Below, piece by piece: positions 47,459 through 56,800 of a stretch of 64,000 nucleotides of DNA. This DNA is from Borrelia anserina Es (lineage in GTDB: Bacteria; Spirochaetota; Spirochaetia; Borreliales; Borreliaceae). Each line of letters opens with the position of its first letter. Positions within the stretch are counted from its first letter, which is position 1. The notes under the pieces were generated by a model. That model was given only the letters and a program-made list of their open reading frames with translations. It was not told where the DNA came from and ran no database searches. The position numbers were made by a program, and so were the translations under genes. The stretch covers positions 124,001-188,000 of the forward strand of contig NZ_CP013704.1 of NCBI RefSeq assembly GCF_001936255.1, in the 5' to 3' direction.

Positions 47459-48429
47459 TTAATGACCTTAACAAATACATATAGTACTATAAACAAAAAA
47501 GAGATAGCTAAAAAAAGCTTATACCTTAGAATACCAATAAGCAAAATATCACTTGAGCTCTTTTTCATTATATCATTCCTTATCTCATCAATAACATAAC
47601 TGGTACCTTTCAAATACAAATTATAGTAAGAACCCTTAAGAGAGGATGTGAGAAGACGTAAATTATCTTCATCAAGCATGGTTTTCACAACATTGCCTTC
47701 TTTATCTTTAACGTTTAAATTATCATCAACTAAGGGAAATGGATTATTACTGCCAATTCCAATTACAAAGCTTGTAACATTAAATGCATCAACCAACTTA
47801 GAAAAAGTATAATAATTATTTTCACCCCATTCATCTCCATCAGTTAAAACTATCAAGAAATTATAATAAGAATTATCTTTTATTCCCTGCAAGGCACTAA
47901 ACACGCCCTCACCCAAAAAGCTACCAGGAGCACTTATTAACTTAGGCTCAATATAATTTAATATCTTATGCAAGCTAGATTTATCCTTAGAAAACGGTAA
48001 CACTAAAAATGACTTGCCTTTAAAAACAGTAAGCGAATATTCAGCATTCTCAAAATTATTTAAAATCAAGCTAATTAAACTTTTAGCATTCTCAAGCCTG
48101 TTAACCGATCTTCCCTCATCAAAGGTTAACATACTACGAGAAATATCAAAAACAAAAGATATCCTTAGATTAGATCTCTCATCCTCAGTAGCTTTTTGCC
48201 CCCAAGAAATATCCAAGATAGCAACAATTAAAAAAAACAGATTCAACACAAAAAATAACATCATAAGAATTTTTTTTATATAATAATTTTTAATGTAAGC
48301 ATTATTAACATACATAAGACTCAAAGTCTTAAAAAGTGGAAGAGATTTTCTAAAATTATAGATATATATAAAAAGCACTAAAAATAAAATTATAAATAAG
48401 TAAAAAGCATAATAATTGCCTACACTCAT
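47440..48429 (-). CDS. batB: von Willebrand factor A-domain membrane protein (BatB-like)
   Basis: 329 residues. Two spans at the N-terminus (AFYLFIILFLVLFIYIYN and KILMMLFFVLNLFFLIVAIL) precede a vWA domain with a complete MIDAS (FVFDISRSMLTFD giving DxSxS, then a later Thr region and FLIVLTDGDEW), and one C-terminal span. The domain would sit on the periplasmic face. The B. burgdorferi homologue has been reported as an integrin-binding outer membrane protein; the sequence, with three spans and a Bat-operon context, looks like an inner membrane protein. It overlaps its neighbour by ATGA at 48426-48429. Confidence 0.85.
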   Translation of the reverse strand: MSVGNYYAFYLFIILFLVLFIYIYNFRKSLPLFKTLSLMYVNNAYIKNYYIKKILMMLFFVLNLFFLIVAILDISWGQKATEDERSNLRISFVFDISRSMLTFDEGRSVNRLENAKSLISLILNNFENAEYSLTVFKGKSFLVLPFSKDKSSLHKILNYIEPKLISAPGSFLGEGVFSALQGIKDNSYYNFLIVLTDGDEWGENNYYTFSKLVDAFNVTSFVIGIGSNNPFPLVDDNLNVKDKEGNVVKTMLDEDNLRLLTSSLKGSYYNLYLKGTSYVIDEIRNDIMKKSSSDILLIGILRYKLFLAISFLFIVLYVFVKVIKWDETF

Positions 48430-49427
48430 AACACTTCTTTTAAGAATATCTTAGAAAAAATAAAATAAAGAATTAATAAACAAAATATTACTAATAAAAA
48501 TTCGTTGTAAACATCATCATTATCAACTGCAATTTTAACTTTTCTCTCCACATTTTCCCTCTTAGAAAAATCTTGAATTGCAAGTTTAAACGAAAAATCA
48601 TCGCCCACAGAATAAAAAACCCCCCCTGTCTTACTTGAAATCTCAAAAAGCATACTAGGATCATAAATCTCCCTTAGAATACCTTGATAAAACTTACCAG
48701 ATCTCAACTTAAACCCAACATTAAATTCTTCACTGCTGCCAATTCCAACAGAGTAAATTTTAACATTAACTCCTTGAGCAAGACTTATTACCTGATCCTT
48801 ATAAACTTCATCTGAATTAACCACACCATCTGTTAAAACAATAACTGATCTCTTAGGCGCTTCAGAATGCTTCAAATGAGAAAGAGCAATGGAAATTCCA
48901 AGTCCCAAAGCAGAACCATTCCCAAGATCCATGATGTAAATATCATCCAACTTTTTAGAAAAAAAATCTCTGTCAATTGTAAGTGGAACTATCAAAGAAG
49001 CTTCCTTTGCAAAAGCCACTAAGCCAATATTATCATTTTCTCTCTGCCAAACAAAATACTTAATCAATTCTTTTGCAAATTCAAGTCTATTTTTAGATGA
49101 AAATTCAATAGCACCCATGCTAGGAGATATATCTAGCACAATAACAATATCAGCTCCACTACTAATATAGGTTATTTTTTTCTTTGAAATAGAAGGACCT
49201 GCTAAAGTCAAGATCATCACTGTCATTGCCAAATAAAAGAAAACATAAGTTATAAAATATAACAAATTCAATGTATAATCTCTTAATTTGATAGAACCAA
49301 AATTCCCGTAAATTGATATTGGGAACCTAACTTTTCCTCCTCTATGCCTAAAAAAATGGCTAAAATAAATTATTAATGGAAGAATTATAAGTACGAATAA
49401 ATATAAAGGTTCATTGAATGTTAACAT
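48426..49427 (-). CDS. batA: von Willebrand factor A-domain membrane protein (BatA-like)
   Basis: 333 residues. An N-terminal span (YLFVLIILPLIIYFSHFF) and a second near 60-85 precede a vWA domain with MIDAS VLDISPSMGA and VIVLTDGVVNSDE; a C-terminal span ends the protein. I chose the ATG at 49427 (LTFNEPLYLF) because AGAGGT lies 5 nt upstream; a longer frame begins at 49451. It overlaps the preceding gene by 17 bp. Together with the BatB-like protein it probably forms a membrane complex controlled by the MoxR ATPase. Confidence 0.86.
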   Translation of the reverse strand: MLTFNEPLYLFVLIILPLIIYFSHFFRHRGGKVRFPISIYGNFGSIKLRDYTLNLLYFITYVFFYLAMTVMILTLAGPSISKKKITYISSGADIVIVLDISPSMGAIEFSSKNRLEFAKELIKYFVWQRENDNIGLVAFAKEASLIVPLTIDRDFFSKKLDDIYIMDLGNGSALGLGISIALSHLKHSEAPKRSVIVLTDGVVNSDEVYKDQVISLAQGVNVKIYSVGIGSSEEFNVGFKLRSGKFYQGILREIYDPSMLFEISSKTGGVFYSVGDDFSFKLAIQDFSKRENVERKVKIAVDNDDVYNEFLLVIFCLLILYFIFSKIFLKEVL

Positions 49428-50313
49428 TAGTACCTCTATTAAATTCTTCAAAATTAAAAGCTGCCTTCCTTAAATCATCTAAAACAAGCGATAAATTCCC
49501 ACCTGATAAATTAACTCCACTAAATTTGCTAAAATCAGAGAGTCTAAGCATATTAACAAAAGTTGAACGAATTTCATAAGGAACGTTAAGATTCTGCAAA
49601 ATCTCAGAAATTTCTGTCGTAGTAATTGCATTAAAATCAAAACCTGTTTTTTTAGATAAATAAACTCTTAAAGATGAATTTAATAAATTATAAAAGATAA
49701 TTAATTCTTCATCACTTTTAATATAATCAGATAGAATAATTAACTGTTTCTGAAAAACTTTATAAGGCTTTCTCAAATTATGCTTCATTATTAAAAACAC
49801 TAATAACTGTTTTATAAACTTCAAAAATTTAATAAAAAGATAAGGAAATAATACAAAAGCTAAAACAAAAATAACAAGATAAGTATTTGTTCCTGGAAGG
49901 AAAAGTACTCCCTCTATATCCTGAATCTTAAGAGAATTATCATCTGCAATTAACTTGCTAGTATTTATTTTTATGTTATTCAGAACTAATTTAAAAGATT
50001 TATCATTGCTGATAATATCTCCAACATAAATGCGCGGAAGAGTATTGCTTCCTACATAAAATGAAACAAAATATATTATTATCTCCCCACTCTCAGGTCT
50101 GTAAAGCATTGAATTAACCTCAACAAATTCATTCTTAATTCCCTCAAACTCGGCAGGAACAAATTTTTCATCCTCACCAAGAATTAACGAAAATTTAAAC
50201 TCAACAGTATCTCCCACATAATAACGAATTGGAATAAATATTTCATTTTTCATCTCATAAGAAGATAGGCTAAAAGATAAAAAAGACATGACAAAAACAA
50301 TGATATATCTCAA
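49411..50313 (-). CDS. Membrane protein of the Bat operon, unknown function
   Basis: 300 residues. A signal sequence (YIIVFVMSFLSFSLSSY) precedes a beta-rich periplasmic part (about 20-145), then one strong span (TYLVIFVLAFVLFPYLFIKFL) and a cytoplasmic helical tail of about 130 residues. The position between the DUF58 and vWA genes is that of the DUF4381-like member in other MoxR/Bat operons; similarity to BatD's N-terminal half is possible but not proven. It overlaps the DUF58 gene by ATGA at 50310-50313, so translation is coupled. Confidence 0.72.
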   Translation of the reverse strand: MRYIIVFVMSFLSFSLSSYEMKNEIFIPIRYYVGDTVEFKFSLILGEDEKFVPAEFEGIKNEFVEVNSMLYRPESGEIIIYFVSFYVGSNTLPRIYVGDIISNDKSFKLVLNNIKINTSKLIADDNSLKIQDIEGVLFLPGTNTYLVIFVLAFVLFPYLFIKFLKFIKQLLVFLIMKHNLRKPYKVFQKQLIILSDYIKSDEELIIFYNLLNSSLRVYLSKKTGFDFNAITTTEISEILQNLNVPYEIRSTFVNMLRLSDFSKFSGVNLSGGNLSLVLDDLRKAAFNFEEFNRGTNVNIQ

Positions 50314-51191
50314 AAACTATTCTCCTTTTTTAAAAGCGCTTTTAGCTTTCTGAAAACATCATCTCTTGTACTAATTTCTATAAAATTAATACCTCTTTTT
50401 ATGCACTCTTTCCTCCATTTTATTTTATCTAGTGTCCAATAGTTTTTATAACTATTTAATATAGTTTTACTAAACCCTGAAGTCAAAAACTCTTCACAAG
50501 TCTCAATGTCTTCATAAGTTAAAACTCCATATTGAGGAAGATTTTCATCAAAAAAATCTGTAAGTCTTATTGCAATAATATTATGACGTTTACTAAGAAC
50601 AGTTAAAGACTTAAAATAATCACTAGCCTTAAAATCTGAAATAATTATAATTAAAGACCTTTTCTTATAATATTCAGCTGTATTTTTAAATATATAAGGT
50701 AAATTACTACCCTCCTTAAGCTGCCTATTTATTGTTTCATTTAAAATACGTCCTAAATGTGAATGACCCTTTCTAGATGAAATAAACTTATCCGTTTCAC
50801 TTGAAAAAAAAGTTACACCTATCTTATCATTATTAAAAAATGCCATATGAGCAAAAATAGAAACTAATAAATCCTGAATTTCTTTTTTACTAATCAAACT
50901 CCCAAGGCTCATTGACAGAGAATTATCAACAAGCAAATGAAGATTCATTCCCCTATCTTCCTTAAACACTTTTGAGAATATACTATCCGTCTTTGAACTA
51001 ACATTCCAATCAATAAGCCTAGCATCATCCGTATCCTCATAGGGTCGAAATTCATGAAATTCAAGGCCAAGACCCCTAAAAATAGAACGATACCCACCAA
51101 AATTAAGCTCCAAAAGCATTTTCCTGGAGAAAAATTTTAAAGCTTTTATTTTGGTTTTAGTACTAGCATTTGACTCATTACTGTAGTGCAT
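50310..51191 (-). CDS. DUF58 family protein, MoxR partner
   Basis: 293 residues, soluble. The DUF58 pattern is clear: GGYRSIFRGLGLEFHEFRPYE then DDARLIDWNVSSKTDSIFSK, followed by a vWA-like domain (LHLLVDNSLSMSLGS with DxSxS, and LIIIISDFKASDYF). DUF58 proteins are nearly always encoded next to MoxR ATPases and are thought to be their clients or partners. It begins 14 bp after moxR. The DxSxS motif is intact, so metal binding is likely. Confidence 0.88.
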   Translation of the reverse strand: MHYSNESNASTKTKIKALKFFSRKMLLELNFGGYRSIFRGLGLEFHEFRPYEDTDDARLIDWNVSSKTDSIFSKVFKEDRGMNLHLLVDNSLSMSLGSLISKKEIQDLLVSIFAHMAFFNNDKIGVTFFSSETDKFISSRKGHSHLGRILNETINRQLKEGSNLPYIFKNTAEYYKKRSLIIIISDFKASDYFKSLTVLSKRHNIIAIRLTDFFDENLPQYGVLTYEDIETCEEFLTSGFSKTILNSYKNYWTLDKIKWRKECIKRGINFIEISTRDDVFRKLKALLKKENSF

Positions 51192-51205
51192 ATAAAATTA
51201 AAATC

Positions 51206-52198
51206 CTAAGGAAGTGCAACAGCCGAAAGAAGTATCTTAATAATATCGTCAGTATTCATCTCTTCAACCTCTGCTTCATAAGATGGAGTAATTCTATGCC
51301 TTAAAACATTATAAGCTACAGCCTTAACATCTTCAGGAAGCACAAACAATCTCCCCTCATAAAGAGCATTAACACGAGCACATTTAAGTAAACTAAGAGA
51401 TGCCCTAGGAGACGCTCCAAATTCAATATATTTAGTAAATGGATAAGTTTTTTTATCATTTTCACGAGAAGCTGCTATTAAAGTCACAATATAAAGCATT
51501 ATCTTATCATCTACCTTAACCTTACCAACTATACGCTTAAGATCAGCTAAAGAATAGGAATTCATTACCTTCGCAACTCTAATATTCTCAAGCCCACCAT
51601 CAACTGAAAATATTTTAAGAAGCTTAATTTCATCTTGAATAGCAGGATATTTCACATTCACTTTCAACAAAAACCTATCAAGTTGAGCTTCTGGCAAATT
51701 ATAAGTCCCCTCTTGCTCAATTGGATTTTGTGTTGCAAGAACAAAGAATGGATCAGGCAACTTATGTGTCTCATCTCCAAGCGTTACCTGACGTTCACTC
51801 ATTGCCTCAAGAAGTGCTGACTGAACCTTAGCAGGCGCTCTATTAATTTCATCTGCCAAAACAATATTTGAAAATACAGGACCCTTTCTAACCTTAAAAG
51901 TTCCCGTCGTACTCTTATATACCATGTTACCCGTCAGGTCAGAAGGCAAAAGGTCTGGAGTAAATTGCACTCTCTTAAACCCAAGATCAAGAACATCTGA
52001 AACTGTTTGAATTGTCAATGTTTTTGCAAGTCCCGGCACCCCTTCAAGCAAGACATGTCCTTCAGTCAAAATTCCCATTAAAATGGCATCTATCATTTCC
52101 TTCTGACCAAGAATTCTACTTGAAACTTCTCTTCTAAACTTATTTATTAAACTTAATGCATTTTCTACTTCAGAATCTATTTGAAAACTACTTTTCAT
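51206..52198 (-). CDS. moxR: MoxR-family AAA+ ATPase
   Basis: 330 residues, first gene of the Bat operon. Walker A is LLEGVPGLAKTLTIQ, Walker B is IVLADEINRAPAKVQ, sensor and MoxR signature regions are ATQNPIEQEGTYNLPEAQLD and DRFLLKVNVKYP, and ASPRASLSLLKCARV closes the lid. MoxR ATPases act as chaperones for vWA proteins, which fits the three vWA/DUF58 genes downstream. AGGAG lies 5 nt before the ATG. I see no convincing promoter in the 70 bp upstream, so the operon may be read through from rsmG. Confidence 0.95.
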   Translation of the reverse strand: MKSSFQIDSEVENALSLINKFRREVSSRILGQKEMIDAILMGILTEGHVLLEGVPGLAKTLTIQTVSDVLDLGFKRVQFTPDLLPSDLTGNMVYKSTTGTFKVRKGPVFSNIVLADEINRAPAKVQSALLEAMSERQVTLGDETHKLPDPFFVLATQNPIEQEGTYNLPEAQLDRFLLKVNVKYPAIQDEIKLLKIFSVDGGLENIRVAKVMNSYSLADLKRIVGKVKVDDKIMLYIVTLIAASRENDKKTYPFTKYIEFGASPRASLSLLKCARVNALYEGRLFVLPEDVKAVAYNVLRHRITPSYEAEVEEMNTDDIIKILLSAVALP

Positions 52199-52269
52199 AC
52201 CACTCCTATCGTACTAAATTTTTTTCATTAAAAACAAAATATAAACGATAAAACGCAAAAATAAAATCA

Positions 52270-52893
52270 CTATTTATAAAGCAAAAGAAAATTTCTTTCT
52301 TTACCGCCACTTATCGTCGATGATTTTATTTCTATATTATTAAACAAACCTTTAATATGACTAATCTCAAACTTAATATTATCAAATTTTCCTTTATAAG
52401 CCATAATCAAACCTCTATCCTCTAAAATCAATTTTAAAATGCTTGCATATTTTCTTATATCTCTAAAAGCCCTAATTGTAATAAATTCATACTTATTTTG
52501 CTCCTTCTCAACATCATGTTCTAAAACTTTCACATTAGCCAAATCAAGTTCCAAAATAATCATCCTTAAAAAAGTCGCCTTTTTATTACTACGTTCAAGA
52601 AGAATGTATTTTCTAGAATTATCAAAGAGAGCCAAAATAATCCCCGGAAATCCAGCTCCACTACCCACATCAAGTACTTGATGTGGATTATTATCTCTAA
52701 TAATAGGCAATCCAGTCATAGAATCTAGAGCATGCAAAAGTACTGCATCAAAGTTTCGATCATTACTTGATACCAAGTTAAATCTAGCACCAAATAACAA
52801 AACTCTACCTATATAAAATCTTAACTTATCAATGCTTTCTGAAGTAAAAGACACTCCCAAACTTTTCAAAGAAAGTTTAAAGTTACTCATCAT
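52270..52893 (-). CDS. rsmG: 16S rRNA (guanine-N7) methyltransferase RsmG
   Basis: Methylates G527 of 16S rRNA using S-adenosylmethionine. 207 residues. The SAM site is [18 protein letters not shown], followed by [12 protein letters not shown] and [12 protein letters not shown]. The start is ATG with overlap ATGA-type of 4 bp onto the end of mnmG, the usual mnmG-rsmG pairing. The third gene of the mnmE-mnmG-rsmG operon. Confidence 0.93.
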   Translation of the reverse strand: MMSNFKLSLKSLGVSFTSESIDKLRFYIGRVLLFGARFNLVSSNDRNFDAVLLHALDSMTGLPIIRDNNPHQVLDVGSGAGFPGIILALFDNSRKYILLERSNKKATFLRMIILELDLANVKVLEHDVEKEQNKYEFITIRAFRDIRKYASILKLILEDRGLIMAYKGKFDNIKFEISHIKGLFNNIEIKSSTISGGKERNFLLLYK

Positions 52894-54752
52894 AAAGACA
52901 AACTAAGCGCTACCTTATTCTTAGAACTTGAAAAATATATAAGCAAAACCTGAATATCTGTATTTCTAACACCAGAAATCCTACTTGCCTGAGCAAGATT
53001 AGCTGGCTGAATTTTAACAAACTTTTCCTTAGCCTCTCTAGATAGCCCATCAATCTCGTAATTGAAATTAACTGGCAATTTAATAAGCTCAAGATTATCC
53101 ATTTTCCTAATCAAATCTCTTTGTCTATTAATGTAGCCCTCATATTTAATATCTAACTCAACCTGTTCAAGAATTACTTTTGAAACATTCAATTTAGGAT
53201 CTATATTAATAAGATCACCTAAACTAATATATGGATCTTTTACAATATGATAAAAATCCTTGTTAATGTGTCTTCTCAATTGTAAGGTACTAGCTTCCTT
53301 TTCTTTAAGACGCCTCTGCCGCAAAAGCTCTTTAATTTCCTCTACTTGTTTCTCCTTTGAAAAATATTTAGAATATTTTTCTTCACTAACCAGTCCAACC
53401 TCATATCCCCACCTAATCAACCTCTTATCACTAGTATCATGTCGCAGATTAAGCCTATGTTCAGCCCTTGAAGTAAACATTCTATAAGGCTCCTTAGTCC
53501 CCTTGGTAACAAGGTCATCAACAAGCACTCCAATATAAGAACTAGTCCGTGGAAGTATCATCGAATCTTTCCCTTGCAGTTTAAGTGCCGCATTAATTCC
53601 AGCCATCAAGCCTTGAGCTGCAGCTTCCTCATATCCTGATGACCCATTAGTTTGCCCTGCAACAAAAAGTCCCTCAACTCTTTTAGTCTCAAGACTTGCA
53701 TATAATTCAATAGGATTAATGTAATCATATTCAACAGCATACCCAGGTCTTGTAATAACTGCATTCTCAAGTCCATCAATACTATTGATCAACCTTTTCT
53801 GAACATCTTCAGGCAAAGACGAACTTAAACCATTAAGATACATCTCTTCAGTACTCAACCCTTCAGGTTCAATAAATATTTGATGTTTATCCTTATCTTT
53901 GAATTTTACTATCTTATCTTCAATTGAAGGACAATATCTTGGACCATTCCCAACAATTTCACCAGAATAAAGAGGAGAGAGATGCATATTATCACTGATT
54001 ATCTCATGGGTTTTTTTATTAGTATAAGTGATATAACAAGAAAGTTGAGCTTTATCTATCTTAGTATTTGAAAAGGAAAAAGGAATGATATCAGAATCTC
54101 CAAATTGAACTTCTGTTTTTTCAAAATTTATACTTTTCCTATGAACCCTAGCAGGAGTACCTGTTTTAAGCCTACCCATCTCAAATCCAAGATCAAGTAA
54201 AATCTTTTCAAGACCATAAGCAGCAGGCTCAGAAATTCTTCCCATACAAGCTCTATACTCACCAATGAATATTTTACCCCTAAGAAAAGTTCCGGTAGTA
54301 AGCACCACAACATGAGATGTAAATTTATTACCCCTCTCTGTAACCACACCTTCTATTTTATTCCTCATAGAATTAAGCAAAAAGTCACTAACAGTATCTT
54401 GAAAAAGATCAAGATTACTTTGTCTCTCCAATGTTTCTTTTGCCTTAACCTGATACACCAATTTATCAGCCTGCGCACGCGGTGCTTGAACCGCAGGTCC
54501 TCGACTTTTATTTAAAATTCTAAATTGAATCATACTAAAGTCAATAAGACACCCCATTTCTCCCCCAAGAGCATCAATTTCACGTACCATATTTCCCTTA
54601 GCAAGCCCACCAATAGCCGGATTACAAGAAAGCTTACCAATTGTATCTAAATTTTGAGTAATCATGAGTGTCTTAAAATTTAATCTTGAAAGAGCTAGAG
54701 ATGCCTCAATACCAGCATGTCCTCCTCCAATAACAATAGCATCGAAATCCAT
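52890..54752 (-). CDS. mnmG: tRNA uridine 5-carboxymethylaminomethyl modification enzyme MnmG
   Basis: FAD enzyme that with MnmE modifies U34 of certain tRNAs. I chose ATG 54752 ([20 protein letters not shown], 620 residues), 2 bp after the mnmE stop and in line with the family; the frame is open to a TTG at 54770. FAD motif [27 protein letters not shown], and the later [11 protein letters not shown] and [21 protein letters not shown] are conserved. C-terminal helical domain complete with [18 protein letters not shown]. Confidence 0.96.
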   Translation of the reverse strand: MDFDAIVIGGGHAGIEASLALSRLNFKTLMITQNLDTIGKLSCNPAIGGLAKGNMVREIDALGGEMGCLIDFSMIQFRILNKSRGPAVQAPRAQADKLVYQVKAKETLERQSNLDLFQDTVSDFLLNSMRNKIEGVVTERGNKFTSHVVVLTTGTFLRGKIFIGEYRACMGRISEPAAYGLEKILLDLGFEMGRLKTGTPARVHRKSINFEKTEVQFGDSDIIPFSFSNTKIDKAQLSCYITYTNKKTHEIISDNMHLSPLYSGEIVGNGPRYCPSIEDKIVKFKDKDKHQIFIEPEGLSTEEMYLNGLSSSLPEDVQKRLINSIDGLENAVITRPGYAVEYDYINPIELYASLETKRVEGLFVAGQTNGSSGYEEAAAQGLMAGINAALKLQGKDSMILPRTSSYIGVLVDDLVTKGTKEPYRMFTSRAEHRLNLRHDTSDKRLIRWGYEVGLVSEEKYSKYFSKEKQVEEIKELLRQRRLKEKEASTLQLRRHINKDFYHIVKDPYISLGDLINIDPKLNVSKVILEQVELDIKYEGYINRQRDLIRKMDNLELIKLPVNFNYEIDGLSREAKEKFVKIQPANLAQASRISGVRNTDIQVLLIYFSSSKNKVALSLSL

Positions 54753-54754
54753 AT

Positions 54755-56149
54755 CTATTTTCCTAAACAAAAATTCTTAAACATATTGTTAAGTACATCC
54801 TCACTAGTAACTTCACCTGTTATTTCACCTAAAAGATTAATCACTTCATAAACATCAAATGCTAACATATCATAGCTTATATCTCGTTCTATTTTATTTA
54901 ACAACTCAATAACCAAATTATAAGCTTTTTTTAAAAGTTCTGCCTGGCGACTTGATGAAACGACAACATCATAACTATCAATATCAACATAATCAAAACA
55001 CGCCAATGATCTTATCTTATCATAAAGAGCATCTATACCAAATAAAGTTTTGGTACTAATCCTTACCAAATTTGATGAATTTATATTACCTGAATTAAAA
55101 AATTCAACTGTTTTGTCATTTTGTCCTAAATCCATCTTATTTAAAACAAAAAGTACCTTAGAATGTCCTACATAAGAATTAATAAATTTTAAGTCGTCAT
55201 TCGTTAGTTTCGAACTTAAGTCAATAACATAAAGAACCAAAGATGCTTCCTTAATTAAGGAATTACTCCTAACTATACCCAACTGTTCAACAAAATCACT
55301 AGTCTCCCTAAGCCCTGCTGTATCAAAAACGTTAAACAAAATACCATCCAGTTCAAAACTAGCTTGAATGTAATCTCTCGTAGTGCCAGCATAAGAAGAA
55401 ACTATAGCTCTATCTTCCTTTAGTAACAAATTAAAAAGAGAAGACTTGCCAACATTAACAGAACCAGCTAAAACTAATGTAATTCCATGATCCAACTTCC
55501 TTGAAGCATCATAAGAATCAATCAACCTTTTAAGCTCATCTTTACTTTTTGAAATAGCCTCAAAAGGAACCTTAATCTCATCTTCATTGGTTTCATAATC
55601 AAGATAAACACTAAGTGCTGAAAGAAAATTTAAAATATCTTTCTTGATTAAATCTATTTTCACAAACAAAGAACCTGAAAGCTTGTTAACAGCAAGAGTA
55701 TGGGTCTTATTAGTTTTAGCAGCAACTAACTCATTTACTGCTTCTGCTTTAGTAAGATCAAGTTTGCCAGCCAAAAAAGAACGCAAAGTAAACTCACCTG
55801 GCTCAGCCATCCTAAATCCCACTTTCAAAAAAAAATCTATAATCCGTTTTATACCAACAAGAGATCCATGAGCCATAACTTCTATTGAATCTTGTCCTGT
55901 AAAACTTTTTGGAGCTCTATAAAGACAAACAACAACTTCATCTAACTTTTCACAAGTCTCTTTATCCACTATATACCCATAATGAATCGTATGTCCGGGT
56001 GCTTCAAGAAGTCTCTTAGGATCTGAAAATATTTCAGAAAACCTCTCAATTGAAGAAATCCCACTACTACGAATCACACATAACGCACTACTAAGAAAGG
56101 GTGTAGCAAGTGCAACAATATCATCTTCTCTTTGAAAAAGCTTATTCAT
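54755..56149 (-). CDS. mnmE: tRNA modification GTPase MnmE
   Basis: GTPase partner of MnmG. 464 residues. The N-terminal folate-binding domain begins [20 protein letters not shown] and contains [20 protein letters not shown]. The G domain has [16 protein letters not shown], the TTRDYI switch, FDTAGLRE and VLNKMDL. The C-terminus [11 protein letters not shown] keeps the catalytic cysteine of the FCIGK motif. First gene of the mnmE-mnmG-rsmG operon; 138 bp separate its start from flgN, which runs the other way. Confidence 0.96.
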   Translation of the reverse strand: MNKLFQREDDIVALATPFLSSALCVIRSSGISSIERFSEIFSDPKRLLEAPGHTIHYGYIVDKETCEKLDEVVVCLYRAPKSFTGQDSIEVMAHGSLVGIKRIIDFFLKVGFRMAEPGEFTLRSFLAGKLDLTKAEAVNELVAAKTNKTHTLAVNKLSGSLFVKIDLIKKDILNFLSALSVYLDYETNEDEIKVPFEAISKSKDELKRLIDSYDASRKLDHGITLVLAGSVNVGKSSLFNLLLKEDRAIVSSYAGTTRDYIQASFELDGILFNVFDTAGLRETSDFVEQLGIVRSNSLIKEASLVLYVIDLSSKLTNDDLKFINSYVGHSKVLFVLNKMDLGQNDKTVEFFNSGNINSSNLVRISTKTLFGIDALYDKIRSLACFDYVDIDSYDVVVSSSRQAELLKKAYNLVIELLNKIERDISYDMLAFDVYEVINLLGEITGEVTSEDVLNNMFKNFCLGK

Positions 56150-56244
56150 AGACTCAAAAAATTATAACATAGCATAAATAACAATGACAAAGACCAAAAC
56201 AAAAGAAAAAACTCAAAAAAATAAATAAGATAAATAACTTCAAT

Positions 56245-56273
56245 TTGTAAATATTATAAATTTCACCTATAAT
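56245..56273 (+). promoter_or_regulatory. Sigma70-type promoter of the flgN-csrA operon
   Basis: TTGTAA (56245-56250), a 17-bp spacer and TATAAT (56268-56273) would start transcription near 56280, only 7-8 nt before the ATG at 56288. There is no sigma28- or sigma54-type motif. Use of a housekeeping promoter for flagellar genes is known in B. burgdorferi. Confidence 0.68.
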
Positions 56274-56287
56274 TATATTTTGTAAAG

Positions 56288-56782
56288 ATGAAAACCGAAT
56301 TAGAAACTGAACTGAAAAATACTTTAAAAGAAGAAGTTTTATTAGTAGAAAAGATATATGATATGTATCTAAATATAAAAAAATATCTTGATGAAAAAGA
56401 TGAAATTATGTTTAAAGAAACAATAAATAAAACGAACACTTATCTTAACAAGTTTAAAGACATCGAGCAAAAGAGAAATGAAATTTGGAGAGAATTTACA
56501 GATCATGAAACATTCGACTCAACTTACATGGCTATAGAAAAACTGTGTTCTATTTACAAAAAAGAGATATATAGTTATCTTCATCGACTAAGAATAGGAG
56601 TGGTCAATATTCAAAACTTAAATTACCTAATATCAAGTTATGTAGAAACATCACTTGATATCTTAGATCTAATATTTAAAGATGCTCAAGAAAGCGTAGG
56701 AAATATAACGTATAAAAACCCCTATGGACCAAGAAGTGGAAGATTAAATGAAACATCCGTCTTAATAAATAAAAAACTTTAA
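56288..56782 (+). CDS. flgN: Flagellar chaperone FlgN-like protein
   Basis: 164 residues, helical, soluble: alternating coiled-coil segments (LKNTLKEEVLLVEKIYDMYL near the start and YIKNLNYLISSYVE-like sequence as VNIQNLNYLISSYVETSLD later). FlgN is the export chaperone for FlgK and FlgL, which are the next two genes, 18 bp downstream, so context supports the call more than sequence does. No ribosome site stands before the ATG; the leader is predicted to be only about 8 nt. Known as a flagellar protein in Borrelia annotation. Confidence 0.75.
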   Translation: MKTELETELKNTLKEEVLLVEKIYDMYLNIKKYLDEKDEIMFKETINKTNTYLNKFKDIEQKRNEIWREFTDHETFDSTYMAIEKLCSIYKKEIYSYLHRLRIGVVNIQNLNYLISSYVETSLDILDLIFKDAQESVGNITYKNPYGPRSGRLNETSVLINKKL

Positions 56783-56800
56783 CTGATTAAGGAGTTTAAA

